Positions 33,202 through 43,200 of a stretch of 64,000 nt of DNA are shown piece after piece. Every line of letters starts with the position of its first letter. Position 1 is the first letter of the stretch. The stretch covers positions 186,001 through 250,000 of the forward strand of contig QHZD01000019.1 in the NCBI GenBank assembly GCA_003225315.1. The letters are read 5' to 3'. The position numbers and the translations under genes were made by a program. Origin of the DNA: Acidobacteriota bacterium. GTDB taxonomy: Bacteria > Acidobacteriota > Terriglobia > Acidiferrales > UBA7541. A model generated the notes under the pieces. The model did not search any database, was not told where the DNA came from, and was given only the letters and a program-made list of their open reading frames with translations.

Positions 33202-33227
33202 GAGGGACAGAATTGACTCTGTCCCTC
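33202..33227 (-). terminator. Palindromic hairpin after the BON-domain gene
   Basis: A perfect 10-bp stem GAGGGACAGA/TCTGTCCCTC with a 6-nt loop lies 20 nt after the stop codon of the BON gene on the - strand. The bases that follow (TCTTGTTTC) are only moderately U-rich. It may terminate transcription or be another member of the dispersed palindromes. Confidence 0.6.
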
Positions 33228-33247
33228 CCTCGAAAGCTCATGCTGCG

Positions 33248-34327
33248 TTACCTCGTCGGTGGGTTTTGCGAATTCGGATCAGCAGGCGCCTGGTTCGCAT
33301 TCGAATGCTGCCGCGACCTCTTCTCGGGCAAGTAAGTAATGTCCAGCGGCTGTTGCAGCGTAAAGTCCAGGCGCGTTTCCGACGGGATCTTCACCTGCTG
33401 TCCTTTGGTGAAGACCTGCACACCTGTGCCGGCTCCGCCCCCGACGGCCGCGCCGATCGCCGCTCCTTTTCCGCCCCCGGCCACCGCGCCAATCAGCGCG
33501 CCCAGCGCCGCTCCGCCGCCAATCCTTTCCGCGGACTGCTTGCTGCGGGAAGTTCCAGACTGCTTCACGTCGCTGCTGACCACGTTATATGTTTTTCCTT
33601 GAAAGACGATGCTGATCAACTCCAGTCCAAGCTCGCTGCGGCCTGTCACTCTGCCTGCGGACTTCGCATCTACAAGCTTGACGTACGCATCTGCGCCGCT
33701 GGGCACGATCACTTTGTTGTCCACCACGATCGGCGCGTCGAGTGATGCCTTGAACACCTGTCCCGCCTGGTTCGTTTTCGAATCGATGCTGTCGATCGTG
33801 CGCACCGTCACAATCGCATTCGCCGGCACGGTGACCGTCACTGGCTGCGGAGGAGGAGGAGCTGGCGCCGTTGCCGGGGGCCCGACCGCGGCCGCCGGCT
33901 CCGCCATCGAACTTGCTGGCGCAGCAGCCGCAGTTTGCCGTGGTTTTTCCGGCTTGGGGGAGGGTTTCGCTTTTGCGATGCGCTTGGCACGCGCGGCTTC
34001 GCGAGTTGGCGCGGCAGCTTGCGGCACCGAGATTTGTGCCGTCGCCACACTCATCTGGTCATTCACGCGGCTCACTCCCTTGGTTTCCGACGCAATCTTG
34101 TAAGCCGCCAGCCTGGCTGCATCATCCGGCACTTGTCCCGTCAGCGTTACTTCTCCCTGTTTGCTGACCACATTGACGGTCGCCGCCCTCAGCGCGGGCT
34201 CAGAAAACATTTTTGCCTTGACGTCCGTGGTGATCGCGTCATCGCTTGGCTTGCCGACGCGCGAGCAGGACACGCTCATCGTAAGCGCCAGCACTAAAGC
34301 CAGGACACCGATCTTATTCTTGGGCAT
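33248..34327 (-). CDS. BON-domain envelope protein with glycine-zipper segment
   Basis: A 359-residue exported protein. The ATG at 34327 has GGAGGA 4 nt upstream; the frame is open further upstream, but that part has no signal sequence. A hydrophobic signal ends in SVSC at about residue 22, a possible though non-ideal lipobox. A BON domain (about residues 30-92) suggests binding to membranes or phospholipids. A Pro/Ala/Lys-rich linker follows to about residue 165, then a beta-rich domain, then a glycine-zipper (IGGGAALGALIGAVAGGG) near residue 275 and a polar tail. It probably has an envelope or stress role; the exact function is unknown. Confidence 0.8.
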   Translation of the reverse strand: MPKNKIGVLALVLALTMSVSCSRVGKPSDDAITTDVKAKMFSEPALRAATVNVVSKQGEVTLTGQVPDDAARLAAYKIASETKGVSRVNDQMSVATAQISVPQAAAPTREAARAKRIAKAKPSPKPEKPRQTAAAAPASSMAEPAAAVGPPATAPAPPPPQPVTVTVPANAIVTVRTIDSIDSKTNQAGQVFKASLDAPIVVDNKVIVPSGADAYVKLVDAKSAGRVTGRSELGLELISIVFQGKTYNVVSSDVKQSGTSRSKQSAERIGGGAALGALIGAVAGGGKGAAIGAAVGGGAGTGVQVFTKGQQVKIPSETRLDFTLQQPLDITYLPEKRSRQHSNANQAPADPNSQNPPTR

Positions 34328-34530
34328 TTCTTCCTCCGCGTCGGCAGTTTCAAAATGCTCGGGAGGACTGGGGGAGCCCCAAGTGACGTTCCTTCCGCAT
34401 GCACCAGCGTGCGCGGCGTGCCGCATTCCGTAGGGTGCGGCTGAAGGAGAATCTGCTGCCTTTATTAGCATTGTGCGGGAACCGGGCCAGAAATGCAATT
34501 CAGCTGTTCCGTCGTTGCCGAAGCGGCTCG

Positions 34531-34568
34531 CAAAAAAAAAGCGGGAGGTGCTCATCGAGCACCTCCCG
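34531..34568 (-). terminator. Intrinsic terminator of the TonB-receptor gene at 34592
   Basis: On the - strand a perfect 10-bp stem (GGGAGGTGCT with AGCACCTCCC, 34543-34552 and 34558-34567) is followed by CGC and then nine T residues. It lies 24 nt after the receptor's stop codon. Confidence 0.92.
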
Positions 34569-34591
34569 GAATGTACGATCTGAACTGACGT

Positions 34592-37500
34592 CTAGAACAC
34601 GAACTTCAGTCCCAGCGTCATGGACCGGAATCCACCGCTGAAGAGAGTGCTAGCCGCCAGGAAGTTGGAATCGGTCGGAATCACATATCCAGGTGTGGTG
34701 GTGGCTGTGGTCACGCCAGTGGTGCTAAAGACGTTGCCATTGCTGAGCGCGAAGTTGGGATGGTTGAGAACATTAAAAATGTTCACTTTGGCCTGCAGGT
34801 ATTTTCCTTCGGTAAAATGGAAATCTTTGCCGACAGCCAGGTTAAGTACGCCGAATCCCGGGCCCGTAAAGCTGTTTCGCCCAAGGTTCGATCTCGCGCC
34901 CGGTCCAGTAATTACATATTTGGCTGAGGCATTCACTGGCGTGTAGCCAATGGCCGGGTCGAAGCCGAGCGGATTCGCACCGTTCGTAGCACAGCCGTTA
35001 GTTGTCGTCGTGTTGGTTACGCTGGTCGAACCGACATAGACGCTTCCAACTGGATGCCCAGAGTTCGTGGATGCTATTGCCTCACAGACAGGGAACACGT
35101 CTGAGCCTAGGAGTCCCGATGCGAAAGGATTGAAGGATGCGCGGTCGCCGGCGGAATCGCCATTGCCATTTGAGTCGACTCCTCCAGACTGAAGAGTTAC
35201 CGGCTGTCCAGTCTGCGCAAGGAAGACTGAGCCGATGTTGAACCCGTTAACGAGAGTCTTGACCCAGCGGCTGTCGGACTTGACGTTCGGCACCTGGTAG
35301 ATGAACGAAAGTGCGAACTTATGGCGCACGTCTAAGTCCGAGTTCCCGCGATCTTCGTTAATGCGGTTGGTGTCCTGGGCCCGGCGTGGGTTCAGCAGGC
35401 TGGTGAAGAATTCATTCGTCGAATTGTCAATGGTATGGGCGTACGTATAGTTTGCATTAAACGTGAGGCCATGACGCGCCCGCTGCGTGAAGTTCACTGA
35501 GCCCGCATGGTAAATGCTGCTCCCAAACGGCGGATCAGAGGTAACGTTCGCTTTGAAGGGGCATATGCCTCCCCCTGTTGTGCACGGAAGCTGAGAATAA
35601 ATGTTCGAGTTGAAGTTGTTGAAGGGGGTGTCTGTTGGCGTACTGGCCGTGAATGATGTCGGAATGTCCGAAGCCTTGAAGAAGGTCGGTAATGGAACAA
35701 TCCCGGCGTCAAACGCACTCTCTCGATTCCGGCGGAACTGTACCGGCAATTCCAAGCCGCGCGTGCCCAGGTAGCGAACTTCGACCGAGGTATTCCGTGC
35801 TAGTTCATGTTGCACGCCCAGAGACCACGTCAGAATCTTGGGCATGACGGTATCGTCGATGAAACTGGTGGTCAGCGCGCGAGCTCCTGCTTGTCCGGTT
35901 GGAGGAACATAGGTTTGCGGCAGTCCTCCAAGTTGGAGAAATCCCGCGTTGCCAGGAGTGGTGCACCAGCCCGGCTTTGGCGCTAGGGTGCACGCGGAGT
36001 TCGGGTCGAGTTCACTCTGCAGTTGCGGAGGCAGAGTGATCGACGCGAAGTTTTGGAATTTCACATCATAGGAAATCCCGAATCCGCCACGAATCGAAGT
36101 CTTGCCATTTCCCCTCGGGTCATAAGCAAAACCCACGCGGGGACCGAAGTTGTTCTTGTCCGTCTTGGGGTCGCCGAAGGTGATGACTCCCGGCGCGTTG
36201 GAAATCGCGTTCAGGGTCTGAGTGCTCGATCCCACCGGATTGGTCCAGTATTCGTACCGCAGACCCAAGTTCACGGTGAGGCGAGGTGTGAATTTGAAGT
36301 CGTCCTGGACGAACCAGCTGAACAAGCTCTGGGTGCCAAGGAAGCTACCCGTTCCGGCGTTGCGCAACGTCCTGCCAGGATTGTCCGGCAGCACGTCGTT
36401 GATGAAGGCGTTTGCCGTCTTGTACTGATTGTCACTGTTGCTCCGGGGCAGGAAGAACTGCGGATAAATGAAGTGATTGTACTGGCCACCAAACTTGAAT
36501 GTGTGCTTTCCCTTGGACCAGGAAAAGGTATCAGCAATTTGATACGTGTTTTGTTTCTGCGTTGTGTTGTCGCCCGGTCCCACGGTCACCCCGCCGAGCA
36601 GGTCGTTGATGGTGATGTCCTGCGGGCACGCTGTGCAAGGGTTGAGGGTATCTAGCGAGAAGTACGAATACTGCAAGCGTAGGTCGTTCACGAGCGTACT
36701 GTTAATGGTCCAAACGTCGTTCAGGGCAATCTTGCGGTTGTGAATGGGCTCAGCCTGGTTGAAGATGGCTTGAGTGGAATTCACCGGCAGGATGAAGTTC
36801 TCCTGGTTGAGCAGGAAACGCGCGCCAAATTGGTGGCGGCCCATCGTGTAGTCGACGTTCGTTTGTACGTCATGCTCGCGCTGGAAAACCGGACTGAAAA
36901 TAGTGATGTTGCCGATGGGAACGTTGGGCTGGGGTACCCCGGCGACGACAGGACAATTGACGCAAACCTTTCCAGCATCGTTCGCCACTGCTATGGGGAA
37001 ATTAGCCAGTAGCGCCTTTACGGCGCTATCTGCGGCGTTGGCCTGTAGTGTGGCCATTCCGGCGGCCGTGGGCGCGGTAAAAGCAGTGGGCGCCCCCTGG
37101 CCATGAAGGGTCGTATACTCGTAGGCGCCGAAGACGAATAATTTGCTCTTGATGATTGGTCCGCCGGCCGTGCCACCAAACCGGTTGTTGTCGAATGCCG
37201 GCTGGCCTGGAAGCGACCCGTTTAGGATGGAACCTTTCGTCAGGTTATCCAATGAGTTGTAGTTGCGGTTCTGGTTGTACCACTCTCCCGAGCCGTGCCA
37301 GTTATTGGTGCCAGTCTTAGTCACCAGGCTAAATTGGCCGCCAGCAGAGTGTCCGTATTCCGCGCTGAACTGATTCGTCGTGAGATTGAATTCCCCAACC
37401 GCATCGGGAATGACCGTCGAGTTGTTTCCCGTTACTCCGAGGTTGTTGTCGTCCACTCCGTCCACGGTGAAATTGTTGTCGCGTGGACGCGTTCCTCCAA

Positions 37501-38092
37501 CAGAACCGCCGATTCCCGTGACGCCGCCCGGCTGTGCCACAACATTGGGTGCCAGCACCGCCAGATTGAGCGGGCTGCCGTTCAGCGTTCCTGCCCCGTT
37601 CGGTAGGTCCATGGCTCGCGAGTCAAATGTGTTGTTCAACTCCGATGACGTTGTCTGAATTGCCACGCTGCCGCCGGAAACCTCCACTACCTCCGTTGCG
37701 ATGCCCAGGTCTACGTGGGCATCTGCCACGTTATCCTGGTTGGCGATGACGTTGACGCCTGTCTTCAGGAAGTTCTTAAAGCCCTTGGCCTCCACTTCTA
37801 CTTTATACAAGCCGGGAATCAGGCTCGGAAACGAGTAGGTTCCCGCCGAAGTTGCCGTGATTTTGACCGACACACCCGTCTCCTGATTCGTTGCCGTTAC
37901 CTGCGCATCCGGAACTGCTGCGCCGGAAGGATCCAGTACCTGCCCTCGCAGCGTTCCCGTAATTCTCTGCGCCGCCATCGGCATCGAAAAAACCAATGCC
38001 AATCCCAGAATCAACGCAGAATAAAGCAAACCTCTCACGCTGCTGAGCCCGAATCCAGATAGCCCATCATGCACGCGTCTCTCAAATTTCAT
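34592..38092 (-). CDS. Oar-like TonB-dependent receptor
   Basis: An outer-membrane protein of 1166 residues. It has an N-terminal signal region, a carboxypeptidase-type regulatory domain at about residues 45-125 (GTLRGQVLDPSGAAVPDAQV), a plug domain (about 135-240, with NNFTVDGVDDNN) and a large beta-barrel with many NxGLRYEY-like strands, ending in Phe-Val-Phe. The ATG at 38092 is preceded by GGGGGGA; a TTG at 38107 would add five residues. Acidobacteria and Bacteroidetes often carry many such receptors for large substrates; the ligand is not evident. It is intact, unlike the related gene at 27269. Confidence 0.92.
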   Translation of the reverse strand: MKFERRVHDGLSGFGLSSVRGLLYSALILGLALVFSMPMAAQRITGTLRGQVLDPSGAAVPDAQVTATNQETGVSVKITATSAGTYSFPSLIPGLYKVEVEAKGFKNFLKTGVNVIANQDNVADAHVDLGIATEVVEVSGGSVAIQTTSSELNNTFDSRAMDLPNGAGTLNGSPLNLAVLAPNVVAQPGGVTGIGGSVGGTRPRDNNFTVDGVDDNNLGVTGNNSTVIPDAVGEFNLTTNQFSAEYGHSAGGQFSLVTKTGTNNWHGSGEWYNQNRNYNSLDNLTKGSILNGSLPGQPAFDNNRFGGTAGGPIIKSKLFVFGAYEYTTLHGQGAPTAFTAPTAAGMATLQANAADSAVKALLANFPIAVANDAGKVCVNCPVVAGVPQPNVPIGNITIFSPVFQREHDVQTNVDYTMGRHQFGARFLLNQENFILPVNSTQAIFNQAEPIHNRKIALNDVWTINSTLVNDLRLQYSYFSLDTLNPCTACPQDITINDLLGGVTVGPGDNTTQKQNTYQIADTFSWSKGKHTFKFGGQYNHFIYPQFFLPRSNSDNQYKTANAFINDVLPDNPGRTLRNAGTGSFLGTQSLFSWFVQDDFKFTPRLTVNLGLRYEYWTNPVGSSTQTLNAISNAPGVITFGDPKTDKNNFGPRVGFAYDPRGNGKTSIRGGFGISYDVKFQNFASITLPPQLQSELDPNSACTLAPKPGWCTTPGNAGFLQLGGLPQTYVPPTGQAGARALTTSFIDDTVMPKILTWSLGVQHELARNTSVEVRYLGTRGLELPVQFRRNRESAFDAGIVPLPTFFKASDIPTSFTASTPTDTPFNNFNSNIYSQLPCTTGGGICPFKANVTSDPPFGSSIYHAGSVNFTQRARHGLTFNANYTYAHTIDNSTNEFFTSLLNPRRAQDTNRINEDRGNSDLDVRHKFALSFIYQVPNVKSDSRWVKTLVNGFNIGSVFLAQTGQPVTLQSGGVDSNGNGDSAGDRASFNPFASGLLGSDVFPVCEAIASTNSGHPVGSVYVGSTSVTNTTTTNGCATNGANPLGFDPAIGYTPVNASAKYVITGPGARSNLGRNSFTGPGFGVLNLAVGKDFHFTEGKYLQAKVNIFNVLNHPNFALSNGNVFSTTGVTTATTTPGYVIPTDSNFLAASTLFSGGFRSMTLGLKFVF

Positions 38093-38408
38093 TATCTCCC
38101 CCCTCAATTCGTACTGCTTTCGATTTGTCCCATATTTCCGAAGCTCCTATCCCGTACGACCGCCCACGCGAATCGGATAGGCAGCATCAGAGTTGCATTA
38201 CGAAATGCAGGTTGTGCGCCAATGCGTGACTGGAGTAACGTGCTGTCATTTCTATGACTTACGAGGCAAAACGGACCGTCGAAAAGTTAAACTTCGATAC
38301 TTTTGGATGGTTTATCTAATTTAGATTCAGGTATGCGTAACAGGAGATCGAAAGGATGGCTGCATTGCAATTTTCTAGAACATGCAGAATAGTTGAGGTT
38401 GGGCAGCT
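38093..38408. other. 316-nt intergenic region upstream of the TonB-receptor gene
   Basis: AT-richer than its surroundings, especially 38280-38340. It probably holds the promoter of the receptor gene on the - strand, but I could not assign boxes with confidence. No gene seen. Confidence 0.5.
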
Positions 38409-39104
38409 CTACTCAGCTCTTACAGCAAGTATTTTCTTGCCCTCCACTTTTATTTCAATGCCCAGAGGCGGGCGCAGATCGGAGCCCTGCACAATGGCGC
38501 CGCGCGCCCAAACGCTTCCGGGAAGATTACTCAATTTGAGCGGGTCGTACACCGTGCGGCTGCAGGGGTTTCCCACCATGGGATGTTTGGCGGCGCTAAA
38601 ACCGTAGTCGTTTTTCAGCTTCTCCAAGTCCGTGACGTATTCGAGCTGGCAATCCCCGAAAGGAGCTTTTTGTGCGAATGCCCAGTACCCGCTCGATTGA
38701 GAGGGTGAGCCTGTTGGCAATCGAACGAGCAGCCCGGAAATGTTTTCGCCGTTGAGGCGGTTGCGAATAAAAAATTCTTTCGACGACCACGGCTTGGCCA
38801 TCTCCGTAACGCTGGCGATGCCGGGATTCGCATCGGTCGCGTGAGGCAAGAGCGTGCTTGGATCGGGCGCCGGCGCGGGAACTTCGATTTGAGGCTGCTG
38901 GTCCACGGCTTGCGGCGTTACACGCTTCGGACGAAGAGCTCGTGCTCCCAGGAAGATCATGAGAAGCACGGCAAGAAGTCCGATCACAAGCTTGACCGCA
39001 GGATTCGGCGCGGTAGTTGCGCGCGAGCCGGAAACGCCGGGAATTTGCGGCATTTCGGATTTGAAGCGGTCCGATGGGGGCTGGTCGGTCATTTGGCTGA
39101 GCAT
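38409..39104 (-). CDS. Membrane-anchored protein of unknown function, possible degenerate Rieske fold
   Basis: A 231-residue protein with a single membrane helix at about residues 37-57 (VIGLLAVLLMIFLGA) after a polar N-terminus, then a Pro-rich linker and a domain facing the periplasm. The start is uncertain: ATG 39104, ATG 39092 or TTG 39137, none with a good Shine-Dalgarno sequence. The domain has a Cys in GDCQLEY and another in HPMVGNPCSRTVYD followed by PPLGIEIKVEG. This order recalls the two cluster-binding loops of Rieske proteins but lacks the Cys-x-His pairs, so it would not bind a 2Fe-2S cluster. That similarity is by eye only. Confidence 0.6.
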   Translation of the reverse strand: MLSQMTDQPPSDRFKSEMPQIPGVSGSRATTAPNPAVKLVIGLLAVLLMIFLGARALRPKRVTPQAVDQQPQIEVPAPAPDPSTLLPHATDANPGIASVTEMAKPWSSKEFFIRNRLNGENISGLLVRLPTGSPSQSSGYWAFAQKAPFGDCQLEYVTDLEKLKNDYGFSAAKHPMVGNPCSRTVYDPLKLSNLPGSVWARGAIVQGSDLRPPLGIEIKVEGKKILAVRAE

Positions 39105-39241
39105 TGATTCTATACTCAAAGAGGAGAAAGTTGACAACCGGCAGTTGAAAGTGGAAACCGAAGAACAAAGTCACGGCGACGCAATTGGCCTGCGTAGAAA
39201 GTTGATGACGGTGCCCAAGCGCGGGTAGGCTTGAAGATATC

Positions 39242-40102
39242 ATGTGGAGAAGGGCGAGCAGCTCTACGGAATCGCTGCGGCGTCAAGGAGTTCTGCGACG
39301 CTGGCAGTTGTGCTGCGCGGCGTGCCTGGGAATTGCGTCCTGGTGTCCCTTAGCTGGAGCGCAGGAAGCGACGCAAATCTCCACGGGGCAAACGACCACG
39401 CATATCTCAACGCCACCAGTGGTTGAACGCGAAGTTTCCTGGCGCACTCTGCCGCGAAACTTTTTGCTGGATCAGAAAGATATCTGGTTGTTTCCGGTAC
39501 GGCTCGCGGAGGGACGGCATTGGCTGCCCGCGCTGGCGGTAACGAGCGCAACGGCGGGACTGATCGCCGCTGATCCGCACGACACGCCGTACTTCCGGCG
39601 CACCGCGCGATTCGAGGGCTTCAACAAAGTTTTTTCCGGGCGCAACACGTCAGCAATAATGGCAGGTGTTCCTTCGGCATTTCTGGTCGTGGGATATTTC
39701 CGGCACGATTCCTACACGGAACAGACCGCGCTGCTGGCGGGAGAAGCATACGCCGACAGCGCCATCGTCGACGTGGCAATGAAGATGACGACGCGGCGGC
39801 TGCGTCCTTCGGACATCGCGCCCAACGGCAATTTCTCCGATACTTTTTTCAACAGTCATAAGGGTTTCAGCGGCACGAGTACGAGCTTTCCTTCGGGACA
39901 TGCGGCGGCCGCGTTTTCCATCGCCACGGTCTTCGCGCATCGTTACCGCCAGCATCGCTGGGTTCCGTGGGTTACGTACGGCGTAGCCGCCACGATTGGA
40001 TTTTCTCGGTTGACGACGCAGGCGCACTTCCCTTCGGATGTGTTCCTCGGGGCGGCGCTGGGTTATTCCATTGCGAGATTCGACGTGCTAAGACCGCGAT
40101 AG
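39242..40102 (+). CDS. PAP2-family phosphatase
   Basis: A 286-residue protein with an N-terminal signal ending near residue 41 (AGA). The three PAP2 motifs are present: KMTTRRLRPSD near residue 181, SFPSGHAAAAF near 215 and SRLTTQAHFPSDVFLG near 255, with the catalytic His in the second and third. Family members remove phosphate from lipids such as undecaprenyl diphosphate or phosphatidate. It is divergent from the gene at 39104 and is followed 148 nt later by the Gly-rich paralogues. Confidence 0.88.
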   Translation: MWRRASSSTESLRRQGVLRRWQLCCAACLGIASWCPLAGAQEATQISTGQTTTHISTPPVVEREVSWRTLPRNFLLDQKDIWLFPVRLAEGRHWLPALAVTSATAGLIAADPHDTPYFRRTARFEGFNKVFSGRNTSAIMAGVPSAFLVVGYFRHDSYTEQTALLAGEAYADSAIVDVAMKMTTRRLRPSDIAPNGNFSDTFFNSHKGFSGTSTSFPSGHAAAAFSIATVFAHRYRQHRWVPWVTYGVAATIGFSRLTTQAHFPSDVFLGAALGYSIARFDVLRPR

Positions 40103-40250
40103 AGCAAGCCAAGGCAACAATGTTCCCAAAATGGCACGGGAATCTGTTATTGAGAAGGGTACAGGAGAATGCAGGAGGCTTGTCTCAGGACCACGGTAAA
40201 TCTACTGTAAGAGAAGTGCAAGGAGGGGCAGGGTTCCAGCGCCGACGGCT

Positions 40251-43200
40251 ATGATTCAGGAACAACGAGGCGGGGCGCGAGCGTTTGTCCGCAGCCTGAA
40301 CATTCTGCTGAAATTTGCGCGTCTGTACGAGTTTGGGCACGCGAAAACGGGGCAGCAGTTTGAAACGACCTGGAAAGAGCTGCGCAATGCGCTGGAAGAC
40401 AGCGGCGGCAGCGGTGTGCTGCTGGGAGCGTCGGGAACACAGATCCTGCTGGATGGAGTCCCGCTTGGATCGGCCGCAGGCGAACGAAGTTTTGCGCAGC
40501 TCCTTACTTCATCGGGAATCGCGAGCATTCATTTTTCTCCCACACTCACACAGCCGCAATTTGCGCGATTTGTGCGCGCCTTCCCCAGCGGAAACGCGAA
40601 GCCTTCTTCCCTTGCCGAACAATTGAAAAGCGCTTTGGCGGGAGACACCAGCATCAAGGTGAATGAAATCCGCTATGTGGCGGAAGATTCATCCGTGGCG
40701 GGCATCAAGGTTGCCGCGCAACTTACGCAGAAAGTGCTCGGCGCGGCAGGCGACAAATTTAGAGATTTCTTTGAAGACCCGAACAAGATGCTGCAAATGA
40801 TCCTGGCTGCCGAGAGCATGCGCGCCACCGGCGGTGGTGGGGGCGGCATGGGCGGACCAGGACACGGACCCGGAGGCCCCGGACCCGGATTTGGGACGGG
40901 CAGCGGTGGAGGGTCAGGCGGTGGTACTGGTGCTAGTGGTGGATCTGGCTCTGGCGCGCCCGGAAGCGGCGGAGGCTCCAGCTTGTGGGAGTCGGGCGGG
41001 TCAGGCGGTGGTGGCGGCACGGGGCCAGGAACTGGTGGCCCAGGTGGCGGAATCGGAACGGGTGGTGGAACCGGTGGTGGAACCGGAACGGGTAGTGGTG
41101 GCACGGGTGGCGGTGGATATGGCGGCGGTGCCGGGACTGGCGCTGGTGGGCCTGCTGGTGGAAGTGGAACCGGCAGCGGCGCTGGTAGCGGGGCGGGCGG
41201 AGGTGGATTTGGAGGTAGTGGGGGCGGAGGGACCGGGGTCGGCGGGGGAGTAGGAACTCCGGGAACGGAAAGCGCGACGCCGGGAAAATGGCTGACGGCC
41301 TCGGCATTGTTGCGCAGCGGCGCAGCCGGGGGAGTGGGCGGAGTATCGGGTACCGGAGGGGGACTCGGAACGGGCGGCGGAGCGTACAGCGTCGAGGAGG
41401 AAGACGTCCGTGCGATGCTGGGATTGTTCGCGCAACTAGGGAAATCGCGAAAAGACTCCGAACACCGCATGGACGTGCCGACATTCCAATCGCGCCTGAG
41501 CGCGATGCCGGTGCGGGCGCAATACACGCTGCAGCAGGCCCTCGCGGGGCTGGCGGCGCAGGCGCCTGATGCCAAACCAGACAAGCCGATGCTGCTGAAG
41601 CTGGCAGAGCACGTGGCGATCCGCTTCGCCTTGGACAGCTACGAAAAAGGCGAATTGCGCGTCAACGCGGTGAAACAACTGCTCGACCGCATGAATACAG
41701 AAATTGAGGCGCTGCGCAAGATTTTGTCGACGCAAGAAGAGATGATGTCGCAGGCTGGACTTTCAGTGCAGTCCTACACGGAGTTGTTGGACCAGGAATT
41801 CTGGGAACAGGTGCCGGAAGAGAACAAGAAAGAAGTGCTGACGTCGGACGAGGCGTGGTGCGTGCCACCGAGAAACGTGCGCGCGTTCCTGGAAGACATG
41901 CTGCGACGCGGGGAATTGAAGACCGTCAATGAGATTTTGATGAAGTACGCGTCGTGCGTGGGACTGGAAGCGCCGGAAGCGCGACGAACGACGGCGATCG
42001 GGCTCTCGGATTTGGGCGAATTGTACGGCAGCGGCGACGGCAGCGCGCTGATGGAGGCGATCAAGAAGCTCGGCAACCAATTGGCCATCGAGCGCGAACC
42101 GGAATTACAGACGTTGGTGAGCGCGGCGTTTGTGCGCTTGAGCCAGGAAGCGGCCTCGAAGCGCTGCTACCCGGCCATGCAGCAAGCACTCTCGTCGTTG
42201 GAGAGTGTGGAGACGCAGAGGCCTGGATCGACGCAGAGCCTGCGGCCACGCATCGGCGCGGAGGAGCGGCTGCCGGAATTCATCGAAGAAGCAATGCGCA
42301 GCGGCCACATCGCCGACGGAATGATGGAGATCCTCAACCTGATGCCCAAGGCCACGATCCACTACGTGACCAACCGGTTCGGGCATTGCGGATTCCGCGA
42401 GGACTGTGAACTGCTGGCCACGATTATCCGCAACCTCGGAGAGGATGCCACGCAACGGCTTCTCGAAACGCTTCAAACGGCACCGCCAACGGAAGCAGTT
42501 GAAGCCGTCGGGTTGGTGAGCCAGCTTTCTCCGGAAAACGTGGAGAAGATTCTGCCGGCGCGGCTCTCGCAATGGCCGCGCTCCTCTCACGACCGCGCCG
42601 TCCGGCAACTTTCCGCCACTCCGGCGGAAGAGCGAGCGCGGCTTTTGGTTGCCATATATGACTCGCTGGACGCTATGATTCGCCCGCTGGCCATCGACGA
42701 AATGGGGATGAGCGGGCAGGTCAGTGGCATTCCTAAATTGATCGAACTGGTGCAGAACGATGCAACTCCAGGCTTTACGAGACTGAAAGCCGTAGAGGCG
42801 CTCGGCCGATTGCGCGCTTCGGGTTCCAGCCAGCTTTTTCAACACATTCTGGAGACCCGGCAGGTTTGGCGCTGGGTATATCCGAATGAATTGAGAATCG
42901 CCGCAGCGCAGGCGCTGATGCGCGTCGAACCCACGATGGGCATGGAAAAGATCGCCGCCAGCGGGATCGACCGCAAGGAACTGACGCTCGAACCAAGCGA
43001 TCCAGAGGCCAATGCCTCCGTGATCCGGCAGAGGCGCTACGCGCGCTTGAAGCTGGCGCGCAACCTTATTGCAGTGACGACCAATTTGCGCGGGAATTTC
43101 AGGCTTTCCATACCTGAATTGAATCTCGGCGGCGGAATCGGCTCCGGGGAGCGCCATCTGGCTCCGGGTTCGCTGCTGTCCCTGAAATTTTCGCACGGTG

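Noticed and set aside
40831-41400. A tandem DNA repeat array or a PE-PGRS-like protein in the Gly-rich region.
   Set aside because: The codons vary and no fixed repeat unit was found; it fits a low-complexity protein linker.
40673-41584. A Pro-rich antisense frame opposite the Gly-rich linker of paralogue 1.
   Set aside because: Gly codons read backwards give Pro; it has no domain or ribosome site and lies inside a long coherent gene.
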